A stretch of 64,000 nt of DNA from Branchiostoma floridae (lineage: Eukaryota; Chordata; Leptocardii; Amphioxiformes; Branchiostomatidae): contig NC_049991.1 of NCBI RefSeq assembly GCF_000003815.2, forward strand, positions 5,489,822 to 5,553,821. The letters are read 5' to 3'. Shown here one piece after another: positions 21,324 to 32,061 of this stretch. Positions within the stretch are counted from its first letter, which is position 1; each line of letters starts with the position of its first letter. The notes under the pieces were generated by a model. That model was not told where the DNA came from. It searched no databases and saw only the letters and a list, made by a program, of their open reading frames with translations. The position numbers and the translations under genes are program-made.

Positions 21324-21988
21324 CAAACCAAGTTTTACCGAAGGCCTGAACTAATCCTAAAAGTTTAATTAAAGAATATTTTTCGACCGATTGACGAGCA
21401 TTTCCCCTCTAAAGAAGGTGGCCAGAATCCTCCGTTATTTTTCCCTTCTATACTGACGACAAATATGATGATTAGGACTTTCACACGTGTCACTATCATT
21501 CGTCCTTTTGATAAGCACCAAGTGGCTCAAATTAAGCTGAAGTTCTCTGTTCCAGTGTGCCGATAGCCGAGGTGCATTCATGATAGACAGGACTTAAACC
21601 GCACTGTGCTCCGAAATGGGGGTCTGGCATCCCTCACAAGATAAGAAGTCCTACAGCGACGTCTTATATCTTAACCTGTTGTATGCCAGATGGCCTAAAG
21701 CTTGGATTGTTTCAGGAGAGTCATAGCCTTGAAGGATATGTTGCTTGCTAGGGGGGATTGTTTTGGACTCGGTATTGAAGTGCATTGAGAGAGATCCGCT
21801 AACCCCTACAGTCCGACATTACATTGGTACTGACAGAGAGTCGTGGAAGGAATTCTATGTGCGCGGGGAATGTCACAGGCCTTGCCCGGAATGTTATAGC
21901 TGTCCAGAATCTTCCTCAGTTTTCCTTCCACATACTACATCGCTTAGCACTGTAGAGTGATCTTAGTGAGCCTTGAGCAATCCACTAG

Positions 21989-22158
21989 TAAACTCCAAGC
22001 AGATCCTACAATGGCATAAGATAGTACCAACTGGCCAAGGAGTGTAGTCAGCCAAGAGGTGTCCCATTTGCGGTAGCAAAACACGCCTTTAGCCAGCTTC
22101 ACTCCTCTGCCAGCTTTTGATACTATCTTATGCTACCGTAGAATCTGCTTGGAGATTA
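21989..22158. mobile_element. foldback element, type B copy 1, 9-bp TSD
   Basis: The ends are TAAACTCCAAGCAGAT / ATCTGCTTGGAGATTA. Inner arms CATAAGATAGTA / TACTATCTTATG complete a long hairpin. ATCCACTAG occurs exactly on both sides (21980-21988 and 22159-22167). It has no coding capacity. Confidence 0.8.
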
Positions 22159-22242
22159 ATCCACTAGGTCCTCTAGTGCTAGCTTCCGGGTTTGGTACGC
22201 CGAAGATGGAAATACTTTTCGGAAGCTAGTTCACCTTTATCC

Positions 22243-22357
22243 TAGCCGGAGTACCATCCTCCATAGTGACCACTGGCTCAATCCTTTCGCTTGCTTACCA
22301 CGTACAAGCCAGCGAAAGGATTGCGCCAGATGTCTACGAGGAATGGTACTCAGGCTA
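22243..22357. mobile_element. 115-bp foldback element inside a dispersed repeat, 9-bp TSD
   Basis: The ends are TAGCCGGAGTACCAT / ATGGTACTCAGGCTA, with an inner hairpin CAATCCTTTCGCT / AGCGAAAGGATTG. The exact duplication CCTTTATCC lies at 22234-22242 and 22358-22366. The host repeat continues on the right as GTTGGGTAGCCTATATCCG. An uninterrupted relative of the host repeat is at 33850-33880. Confidence 0.85.
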
Positions 22358-22974
22358 CCTTTATCCGTTGGGTAGCCTATATCCGTGGTAAAAACAGGGT
22401 ATTTTCTTTTATCAAATCGACGGACGGCGGTTTCAAATTGTAATACCTTCAAAACATTGCAGGTTAAAACGTGACCGTCCGTCGAGTTTTTACATTCCTA
22501 ACTCATTAAAAAACGGAAATAGGCTTAAATACATGCGGAAAAGGGTGAACAAGCATTACACACCAAGAAAATTAGTAGCGAAAATAAGATTTACAGGGGC
22601 AGTTTATAATTTGCGTAGATAAAAAGATACTGTTTTAATTTTCAAAACACTTGTTGTGACGATATCCCGATGATGAGATTTTCGCTCTCCATTTAAAATC
22701 AGACGCATGTGATATGTCATGAAACATGGTTACTACATATCCTGTCCTAACCAATTTCCATTTCATTTCTCATCAGATATACCGCTCAGCTCATGTAGGG
22801 CTATAGGATAGTTCAGTTATAGTAGATAACGCAAACAAATCAACTCTACTTCGTCACTGATACCTGCAACTGTAGGGTGAGTAAAGATGAACAAGTAGTG
22901 CCTCCGATCCTTTTTTTTTATCTTCGAAGCTAAACCTATGCAATTACGTCGTATTGTGATTATTGTGTTAGACT

Positions 22975-23085
22975 AGATTTGTGACACTTTTATATGTATA
23001 TATCCTGACTTATGTGACCTGTACTTAGCTCGGTTGGGCAAAATTGTACAATAAAGGTCTTCATTCATTCATTCATTGAAAGTTC
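22975..23085 (+). mobile_element. LINE 3' end with (ATTC)n tail
   Basis: ACCTGTACTTAGCTCGG ... ACAATAAAGGTCTTC is followed by four ATTC units. The same 3' end occurs at 41150-41280. A microsatellite-like tail is usual for CR1/L2-type LINEs; only the untranslated tail is recognisable. Confidence 0.6.
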
Positions 23086-23154
23086 GAGTCCCTGGCCTAT
23101 CCTTATCTAAAAGTAGATATTGAGAGATAAAACAAACAAACAAACTCCAAGCAG

Positions 23155-23261
23155 AGGTTCGGCTCCGACTGTTTTTTTAGTCGTTTTTAGGCATAATAAT
23201 AGCGTGCTTTCTATTTTGTACTGTTTTCTTTATGTCATGATCAGTAGACCTCTGCTTGGAG
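23155..23261. mobile_element. foldback MITE, type A copy 3
   Basis: CTCCAAGCAGAGGTTCGGC on the left is answered by GACCTCTGCTTGGAGG on the right. The interior GTTTTCTTTATGTC also occurs at 57405-57418. Confidence 0.7.
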
Positions 23262-23625
23262 GGTATACTATACCCGACATAGCGGTGTTGGTTTTAAAAC
23301 CCCAAACCTCATTGTTAAAACAAAGTTCTGCTCTAACAGTCAATGTTTTGTGTGTATCATGTGTATGAAACATAGAAGGAATGTTACAAAAACGCTCCAT
23401 GTTTTCAGTACCAATGTTGTTGAAACAACTTCCCCCTCACTTCACACAGTTAAGCATACACCAAACACGTTCTAGTTGAATAGAATGCCGAGTCACACCA
23501 ACCAAACACGTTCAAGTTGAATAAAACGCCGAGTCACACCACAAAGTTTCAAACGTATGTTTACCGCAACCTTGTGATATTCAAGAGCGCTGTGGCCAAA
23601 TTGTGTTTCCACAATTCAAAGCATG

Positions 23626-24199
23626 CCCGTAGCCAGGGGGGGGTTCGGGGGGTTCGGAAGAACCCCCCCACATGCTCAAAGGTCCGCTTTTTCACACTCG
23701 AAGGTCCACTTTTTCATGCTCAAAGGTCCACTTTTTCATGTCAAGATTTTTTTCAAAGGCATGACTGATTTGCATTATTCACCGATAGACATTTCATTCA
23801 ATCCTAGTGAGTCTATCAGCAAAATTTGCCCCCAGAAAGTGCAGGAAATGGCTTTTCAGAGGGTCCAGATTTCAAAATTTCCCCGGACCACCATTGCAAC
23901 GCCTCCCGCCTTTGGTATCGGACATGGTGAAAATATGTCAGGGGAATCGGCCTTAAAGACTTATGCCCAAAACCTTGTGTATTTTAAGAGAAATTACATT
24001 AAACTTAGCCAGCGAATTTTGCCTGTCAAAATGCAGGAAATGGCGTTTCAGAGGGTTAAGATTTCAATTTTTCCCGGGGGAGCATGCCCCCGGACCCCCC
24101 TAGGCAGCTCACGCCTTCGGCGTGAGTCTCGCGCCTGCGGCGCTCGATGGTCCCACAAATACTAAAAAGAACCCCCCCAACCAAAATCCTAGCTACGGG
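23626..24199. mobile_element. CCCGTAGC-ended DNA transposon, CATG target duplication
   Basis: A 574-bp element. The ends CCCGTAGCCAGG / CCTAGCTACGGG are inverted with one change, and CATG flanks both sides (23622-23625 and 24200-24203). The interior contains three 25-bp tandem units around CTCAAAGGTCC (23680-23745) and two diverged copies of a GCAGGAAATGGC(T/G)TTTCAGAGGG block. The open reading frame across it has no recognisable protein. Confidence 0.75.
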
Positions 24200-24682
24200 C
24201 ATGCAAAGGGAACTCAGATAAAAGCCCGCTGGTGGTCGCCTAGCACCAATGCTCGCTTCCATCAAGAGACCCTAATGAGACGTCACCAACGCCATGGCCA
24301 CCTGGGTTGTTCACCTTCACGTGGGCACAATAGTCCAGAAAATAACCACCGCCCCCCTCCCCACTTTCCACCACCAGCTGCTGGTGCCCTTTGTTTGGCC
24401 CGAACTAACGGCCAGACCATGACATCCGATCTGAAGGGTCCAAACTGTTCTTGACCAGAAGAAGAAGTACTTATAGTCCCCGTGTATAGAGTACTTTCAT
24501 ATGAGAAGTGCCCTGTCAAACAATCGCGGGTAACCCCTGATGTATTTAACGGACTTTCTTTTGAGTGGAATGGGAACGCCTTTTTAATTTGACTACGTCT
24601 GTACGTGTGCACCTGTATACCGTTTGTGGGCAAGCTTGCGCTTGATTCTCAGTCACAGAGAATCTTTTGAGATTAGGAAATG

Positions 24683-24948
24683 TAGCCTCCATAGCAGGCT
24701 TTCTGGTGCCTTTTTTGGCTCATATACACTTTTGCTGGCCATTTCTATTTGTACTCGGTCGACGCTGATTGCTGGCGCTTTCTGATAGCCGGCCTCTGAA
24801 GCCACTTTGTAACGCCGTTTAGGTGCAGGCTTTCAGAGGCCGGCTATCAGAAAACAGCAATCAGCGACCGAGTACAAATAGAAATGGCCAGCAAATGTGT
24901 ATTATGAGCCCCCCAAAAAAGGCCCCAGAAAGCCTGGTATGGAGGCTA
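24683..24948. mobile_element. 266-bp near-perfect foldback element, 8-bp TSD
   Basis: Arms of about 121 bp (24683-24803 and 24828-24948) are inverted with few mismatches around a loop of about 24 bases. The termini are TAGCCTCCAT / ATGGAGGCTA. The exact direct repeat AGGAAATG lies at 24675-24682 and 24949-24956. The transcript would form a very stable hairpin. Confidence 0.85.
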
Positions 24949-25354
24949 AGGAAATGGCGGTTGGTGAACGTATACAGGTTCAGAAAACTCACTTTAGACA
25001 TTTATTCATGTTCCTTCCTTTCCCGAAGTTATTCCTTCGCTTATTTCTAAGAACACTTGTTGAAAAAGAGGTCTTCAGAGTGGTTTTGGAGAATCAGAGA
25101 CTCGCTTTATGACTTTCATCCCTGTCCCTTCCTTCCCTGAAGTTATTCCTTCGTTCATTTCTAAGAACACTTGTTTGTCAAAGTGTTTTTGGAGAATTGG
25201 TCGTGTTTTGCTTCTGTCGGCATAACACCGGACTCAAGCTTTTCAAACAAAGGGACAACTGCAAAGGTTACAATGTGCGGTGATGCAGGTTTCAAAACAA
25301 GGACAAGCCGATATCAGTAGATTTAAATCTGCACCCTTCTTTATTCTGTGGACA

Positions 25355-25480
25355 GTTTGATTTGATTTGATTTATTCGGCTGTATAATCATGACAAATAC
25401 AGCCAGGGCTACCCAACTAGCCGGAGGCTATTATCAAGGGCTAGCCCTGGTAACAATACAATATACGTTATGCAATAGTA
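25355..25480 (-). mobile_element. LINE 3' end, minus orientation
   Basis: The plus strand shows TTTGATTTGATTTGATTTATTCGG, i.e. a reversed simple tail, followed by TACAGCCAGGGCTACCC and GGGCTAGCCCTGG. This looks like the 3' end of a LINE inserted on the minus strand; its body upstream (above 25480) is not recognisable. Confidence 0.45.
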
Positions 25481-26270
25481 TACAATATACAACAGTATTA
25501 ATGATACAGGTAACTTTGACTACAGAGGCGATCCGTGTTTAAAGCTTGACTAGCAGTCGTTTTAATAAAAATAAAAATGATAAAAATAAGACATACAGAG
25601 CCAATGTCATATCTGTAGGTAAGTCATCTTGCATGACTGATATCGTAGTATGGTATGATGTGATATGATATGATATGATCCAGAAAATGATAATGATAAG
25701 TATGATGAAAACCATGACCATGGCAAGTCCAAAAACAGTTCCGCTGCAGCACTGTACAAACCCGCTAGGAGGACCACTGCCAAACTTGACCTACATTCTC
25801 CAAAAACCCTGTCCACCTACCATAAACTACACCTAAAACATAACCTCATTGGCGAAGGTAATACAGTTTTTATTACATCGGTGGTACCACAGAAGAAATA
25901 TTGTTCAGCACTGCTCTCAAAAAGCGCACAGAGTTTTTCTGCATATACATGTACGTAGTTGTATGCCGTCTATACTTAACGTTAGTATTATAGGCAGTCA
26001 TGTCCGTCCGTTTCTCGTCCATTGTCCTTTTTCCCCCAGTCTAGACGGGCCCGCTGGTTCCTTGCCCTTTCGCGGTTTCACCCCGACTTCCTCTTTTGTT
26101 CCGGACCATTCTAGAAGTTCATTCGGTTGTCATGACAACAGATGAGGTTGACCTTCCTCATAACTCATCGGTCAAGACGGCTGTCCTGGCGGTGTGGCGC
26201 CAATAACGTTTGGTAAAAGATGTCGACCCATTGTGGCACACGCTGCGGTTGATCGGATAATAGGCGACAA

Positions 26271-26553
26271 ACAAGAGAGAGCACATTTTGTTTCACATTT
26301 CTAGACTCTTTAGGGTCCTTTAGTTCAAACCCACGGCAAAGTCAGGGCAAAACTGTTCATCTTGATTGTTGAAGGCTGCTTTGAAGGGAAGAATTCTGCC
26401 CGAAGTTTCAATTTGGATAAAAAAAGAGCGAGCACATTTTGTTTCACATTTCTAGACACTTTATTTCAACTTCCATTGTAAACATGTTCATCTTGATTAT
26501 TGAAGACTGGTTTTATTTGAATGGAGGAATTCTGCCCGAAGTTTCAATGTGGT
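26271..26553. repeat. imperfect tandem duplication, about 140 bp unit
   Basis: 26271-26418 and 26420-26553 share AGCACATTTTGTTTCACATT, CATCTTGATT, TTGAAG and GAATTCTGCCCGAAGTTTCA in the same order. No gene is nearby. Confidence 0.75.
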
Positions 26554-26799
26554 TGGAAAGTAACTTTGCCTTGCAGCTTTGAGTTTAAAATTTGTGATCA
26601 TCTGTGGACAAATTTGTCAGAAGCATTTAGTACGGGCGCACACGGAGAGCTTGTGGCTTGGCTTTAAAGTCCTGTAGTGTGGAGGTCTAACTTGACATAG
26701 TACTGTTTTTACTGTACAACATTTTAGGATGTTTTATGAAAGAAAATCCAATAGTGGTGTAGCACACATGGAATTAGTCTTCCTAGAATAAAATCTGTG

Positions 26800-27145
26800 G
26801 TTCCTTTATTCCGTTATTCCCCTTTGAAGATTTTGACGAAAACGCCCCAGCAGTTCAAGTTGCTAGGGGGCCTAACACTTCTTCCTTACATCACAAGCTA
26901 CCTGACACCAAAAATCAAGACCATAGCATGTTCAGGTCAAAAGATACAGAAAACTGAAGTTCTGCTTCAGTGCCAAGGTCACATACTTGGGGCCCAAAAT
27001 CGACATTGACCTTCGTCTTCCTAACACCTACCCACATACCAAATATTACCATATTCAATCAAGAGGTTCTTGAATTATGCTGACTACAATAATCCGGAAA
27101 CACAAACAGACAGACACACACACAACCACACATACACACACTGTT
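26800..27145 (+). repeat. dispersed repeat with CA-rich tail
   Basis: Plus-orientation relative of the minus-strand repeat at 20310-20720. It ends in AACAGACAGACACACACAC. A possible third, shorter member is around 28030-28150. Confidence 0.5.
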
Positions 27146-28219
27146 AGAACACTGAAAGTAGGGCGGATCACATCTGAATGAAATTACATTCATCAGTCAT
27201 TCACTACAACTGTGGCAAAGTCTGTTCCCTAGGACTATCCCCAGTACACACCTTTCGCCGTTTCGGTCGATATTACTCGTTAGTAGAGACTCCACGAGTC
27301 AACACTGAAAAGTACCTATGTTGACTATTCTTACAATCAGGACAACAACACCTTTCCTCGTTAAAACTCTGACACAGTTACAGGAAAAATGTGTTTTTTC
27401 TTCAAACCCCCTTACAAAAGACGCTATGGAGAGAGAGAGCCCTTGCCGAGATGCTGAAGAGGCGTCGCTACTCGTAGGGGTCACCTGTGTCACACCTCAT
27501 TAAGGTAGACAGGTGCCTTCAAACGGGACCGCCACACCCTGTGTCTACACCCCACTTCTTCAGCAGAGGGGTGGTCAGCTTTCCTCGCAGGTGGTATCGC
27601 AATTATGACCAGTGGACCTCATTAGAGAAGGGCTGAACTGAAAGCCTAACCCTAGACGCCATTGTCTCAGCAAGTCCTCCCGTGCTATGAAATGCCCATT
27701 TCGTGTCTGTGTAGAACCCCTACTTGGGGTGGAGACACACATGGCATTGATTTTGTATGGTGTCAAGTCCTGCATCGTTTTGAACCTACTAAAATTCAAA
27801 ATTACAACCGTATTGTGCGTCTTTAATAGTCGTGATGGAGACGTTAGTGTGTGATCGAATTCTCCGTAGAGAATCAAGATTTTCTGCTCTTTTAAATGTT
27901 ACTTATTTCTTTACCTCATTCAAACAGGGTGAAATATATCAACCATACTGTTAAACACTAGTAACCTAACAAACATTGGGAGGTAGTGACCGCATGTAAT
28001 ACTGCAGTACCTAACAAACTGCTAGGGGGGAGGCGAAATGTCAGTTCTTCTTCGGGACTTTGATGGCTTCAACCATACTAAAATTCATACAAATCCGTCA
28101 AAGGGATATTGAGTTACAGATACAAACGCACATACACACACAACCAAACACAATACCCCCGTCAAAGGTGAACCTCATTCACAGAGTTAATAAAGAAAGC
28201 AGGACCAGGTCATTCATTG

Positions 28220-31200
28220 CCCATATTCCACTTTATTCCAGCATTTTCATTGTCAGGAATAAGTAGTATTTACATCATTTTTTGGTATGGTACACATCTT
28301 TGTTCTTGCACAAAACTTTAACTTGAAGCATATCCTGTACATCACTGCAAGCTAAAAGACTCCGCACTCACAGAAGAAACACATCCCTAACATAGCAGCT
28401 ACAAACCAACATCAACATCGGACAATCAGCATACTAGAAAACAACAACAAAAGCATACATTTCAGAACAAAAACGGTAAAAACTCATCTTCTCAAGCATG
28501 GCAAGACATTTTTATGTACACTTCATATGATTGTATCACTTCTGTAAATAACTTATTTGTTGGAATATAAAATCTTGCTAACACAAGTGGTCCCATTATC
28601 TCACACTTCTAACAAGTTCTTTACAAAACAAGCTCGCAAAGGAAGAAATGGCAGTGAAGTAACTTCAATAACAAGGACATTCTGTTTTAAATATATCAGG
28701 ACACCAGCACAAGAGAACACAAATGACGATTATACGCTTAGCACGGTTAACTTTGAAGGCAGCAAACAGTTCATTTCAGATGGCATATTTATAATACAAC
28801 TCCTTTTGTAAGATATTTCCAAATACTGTCTTCCTATATCACAAATGGTCCACTCCAAAAGGGGTGTAGGATCCCAATAAGGGCATAAGAGCCCAAAGCT
28901 CCCTCCCCTATGTACCACCATGGGTTTCTGACTTCTCTTTCCCACGGTCTGGTGATGTATGCTACCAGGTGTGGAAATAAAACATTTGGGCTCAAAATGG
29001 TTGAGAATCCTCCACCGTCTCTGGCTGTTTGTTGCGTAGAAGGAAACATGTTCCAAATGAGAGCCGGTAATTAGACGGCTTTGGCTCACATAAAAATGTA
29101 ACAAAACTAAAAGGTCTTTCCTGTTTCTTTCTGGATGTAAAATTTGCCGGGGAAAAAAACTGAAGACTGGGAAGAAACAGATGTTCGCAGGCCTAGTAGG
29201 AGTACATCCTTTGCAAAAAAATCCTTAAATCCCATGAAAGTATTATTCATTTTGCAAATACTGCTCAAAATTCACATGTCTCATAACTTTAAGATTTAGT
29301 TTTTGAGAAATGATTCTTTCAATAAAGTCCTTGAAACCCACAACTGATGATTCAGAAAATAACTGATGGTGAAGTCCTTATCAAATTCTCCAAAAATTTC
29401 AACAGCATGTCAGCAACGTTGATAATTTCCTTTCACTTTCAGGATTTGCCCGGGGCGTTTGGGGTTTTACGTCATCCTTCCGGTAACCAATAAACACAAA
29501 GAATTTGATGCCCTCTCTGTTTCCTTGTGCTGGGTCCACGTATAAGTTAGAATGCAAAGGCTTTCTTGAATAATCTAAAACAGAATTCTACACAAACAAG
29601 GGTAATCTAACAGCTGTGTAGACTTACCATTCATGATTGCCAATATCTAATTATGCTTGGGCTTAAAACACAACAGCAGCATAACACACATGTATTGTTT
29701 GGTGATGATTACAAAGATGCGTACAATATGATACAAGGAGGTCGAAATCATGACTTGAGAACATTGACATAGCGCTCTGTGTGTGGTTCAACTCCAACAA
29801 GAACCACTGTAATTTGTAAAGAACAGCTGTCTTTATCTTGTAGAGATAAGCTCAGCCATTGGTCATGGAGTTGTAATTCTAAAGAGTCATTTATGCCTGG
29901 AGTCGAGTGATTACTACAAATGATGTTTTCCTGTGACCATTTCAGAATATCCAAACGTTTAAGGGTCTCCAAAGTACTATAATAAATAAGCATTTTTCCT
30001 TTACCACATCACAGTCAACACACATTGCCGAATGTCATTGTCAAGTCCACACAAAGTCAATTTTATGGCATCCATAGCTTGCATGATATGCAGCATGGTA
30101 GTGGTAAAGTACATAACATGCAGTATGATAATGGTATTGATAGTACAAATGTTGTAACAAGGATAACACTTATGAAATATTGAATGATGTTGTCTTTTAT
30201 ACTAGCAATATTTTCCAGAAAGCCAAGAGTATGTATTGCACAAAATCTCTTCTGAATGCAAAAATGGATATCTACAAGGTGTGAATAGTTTTAAAAAATC
30301 ATTGTCTTTTCTTTTTACAACATGATATTGTATTATTAACATGCAGAGGATTTAAAACATGTTGAAATTCAAAAGCATGAATGATTTTCTCACCAAGTGC
30401 AGTTATGATTGCAATCCGATCGATAAAATCTAGAGTACTATTTACAAGTAAAAAGTAATAGATTATCTGTGGTTCTCACCTATTTACATCAATATACAGA
30501 AGGTACTGTAAAATGGAGAAACTTGGCAACTGCTTTATTTTGGCAACTATTTCAGTTTTGTTCTTTATTGCCAACATTCATCTTGGCCAATCCAAAAATG
30601 ACAATAGCTTTCCTAGAAATTTGTCTACTTTCTACTCCAAAATAATCTGATTCAGCATTGCCAACTTTTAGCATTTTACAGTATTTCACTTGCATTTCTA
30701 GACTGTGATCAAAGCCTGTGCTGAACACTATTCACATAAGTAAGTCCCTATACATGGAAGTGGTCTAATATGCCTTATTTCAATATTTGGGATGACATTG
30801 ACGAATCTGAAAACTGTTTATATTGGCATCCAATGATTATGGAGAAGTCATCATCCTTTGAGGGTTGCTTAGCAACCATCACGTTACCCATGATGCATCT
30901 TAACCATAACAACTAGGGGATGTGGCAGTTCAAATAAACTGTCCTTTCCGGGGGATAAGACTTTCCAAGACATAACTACTACCATGTGTGTTCTGGGCGT
31001 GTGTTTTGTGTTAATGATCTTGCACCCCATATTGGTCAATGTCACCCTTTAGACTGGAGGATCACAAAATGAAGTCACTGTTTCACTGAACTGACCCCTA
31101 AATTGAGACATTGGCCTTTCTTTGCTTGTCTTGGCAGCAGACATAAACAAAGGAGTCTTGTGGCCCCTGATTAGGTCCAGATGTATCCTGGGCATTCTGA

Positions 31201-31720
31201 GGTGGGGATATACTTCATGCAGAATCAACCTGGGAACTGTATCTTGGTGAAAGGTGGCTGAGGCCATACACCTCCAGGGGTGTTTACTTTATCATTAATA
31301 TTCAGGCGGAAGTTTCGCTGAAGGTCCTTCTGAGGTCACGAGAGATGGCGTTACCAAATGTGCGTCCTAGGCCAAGGTGACCTCTACTGCAGGGAGTACC
31401 GACCTTGCGACCAAACTGTCCCATCAGATTGTTACATATGGCGCGCAGACATTCCACGTTTGGGAAGGGTGACCAAGTTTTGCCTCCGTAACCGTTTCTC
31501 CATGGGCACAATATTGGGAGAAGAAAGTACAAAAGTCTGCAGTCACAAAGGGTCACTTTGTAGTGGTTAAGCGATAGCAAGAATCGTCTTTGTAGTGGGT
31601 GCAAATGCATCACCTGTTGAATCACTTCCATATAGGACTTGGGCCACTTTTTGCTCAGCTGCACAGCAGCATGACAGTGGGAGGGGGGTGGTATGGCACC
31701 TGGGGAGGTCACAGAACAGG
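28220..31720 (-). other. possible long 3' UTR of the meteorin-like gene
   Basis: Directly beyond the METRNL-like stop lies about 3.5 kb of AT-rich, mostly transposon-poor sequence with no coding exon. A minus-strand AATAAA (plus-strand TTTATT at 28232-28237) could end it. Other AATAAA sites are closer (for example near 30534), so the true length is unknown. Confidence 0.25.
30506..30681. mobile_element. CTGTAAAATG MITE (TA target)
   Basis: CTGTAAAATG / CATTTTACAG ends are flanked by TA. The interior has TTGGCAACT words in both orientations. Its ends resemble the CTGTAAATGCA family at 7417 and 13353. Confidence 0.65.
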
Positions 31721-32061
31721 TCATAGATCATCCTTCCCACCCATCACCTCCTCCATGTTACACATGTTCCTTCCTGTCCTGGTGGCATATTCTGCCAGCT
31801 TCTTGAATTCCTTGAACCGAGGTGCGCAGCCCAGCCGCGCCTTCCCAAAGTGGATGCTTCCCGTGATTAGGAACTGCCCCTCCCCTTGCTGCACTCCGCA
31901 CTTCAGCGGCGTCCGTACAAGCCCATGGTGGTGCCCGTGCCCATGCCCGTTCTCCACGAAGATGGTCTCCTTCTGACGCAGTACCTGGCTCGCCGAGAGC
32001 TCCAGCGTGGATTCCTTGGTGTCGGCGTTGTTTGTCACCGACTTGATCCGTGCTTTCACGA
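31721..32061 (-). CDS. METRNL: METRNL-like exon 4 (C-terminal domain, stop)
   Basis: It encodes residues 193-305. The acceptor is CTTGCAG before TCGTGAAAGC. It carries the conserved GSIHFGKARLGCAPRFKEF block, the His/Gly run, and ends MGGKDDL. Confidence 0.93.

Noticed and set aside
23623-24165. 180-codon open frame
   Set aside because: It lies entirely within a non-autonomous DNA transposon and is explained by internal repeats.
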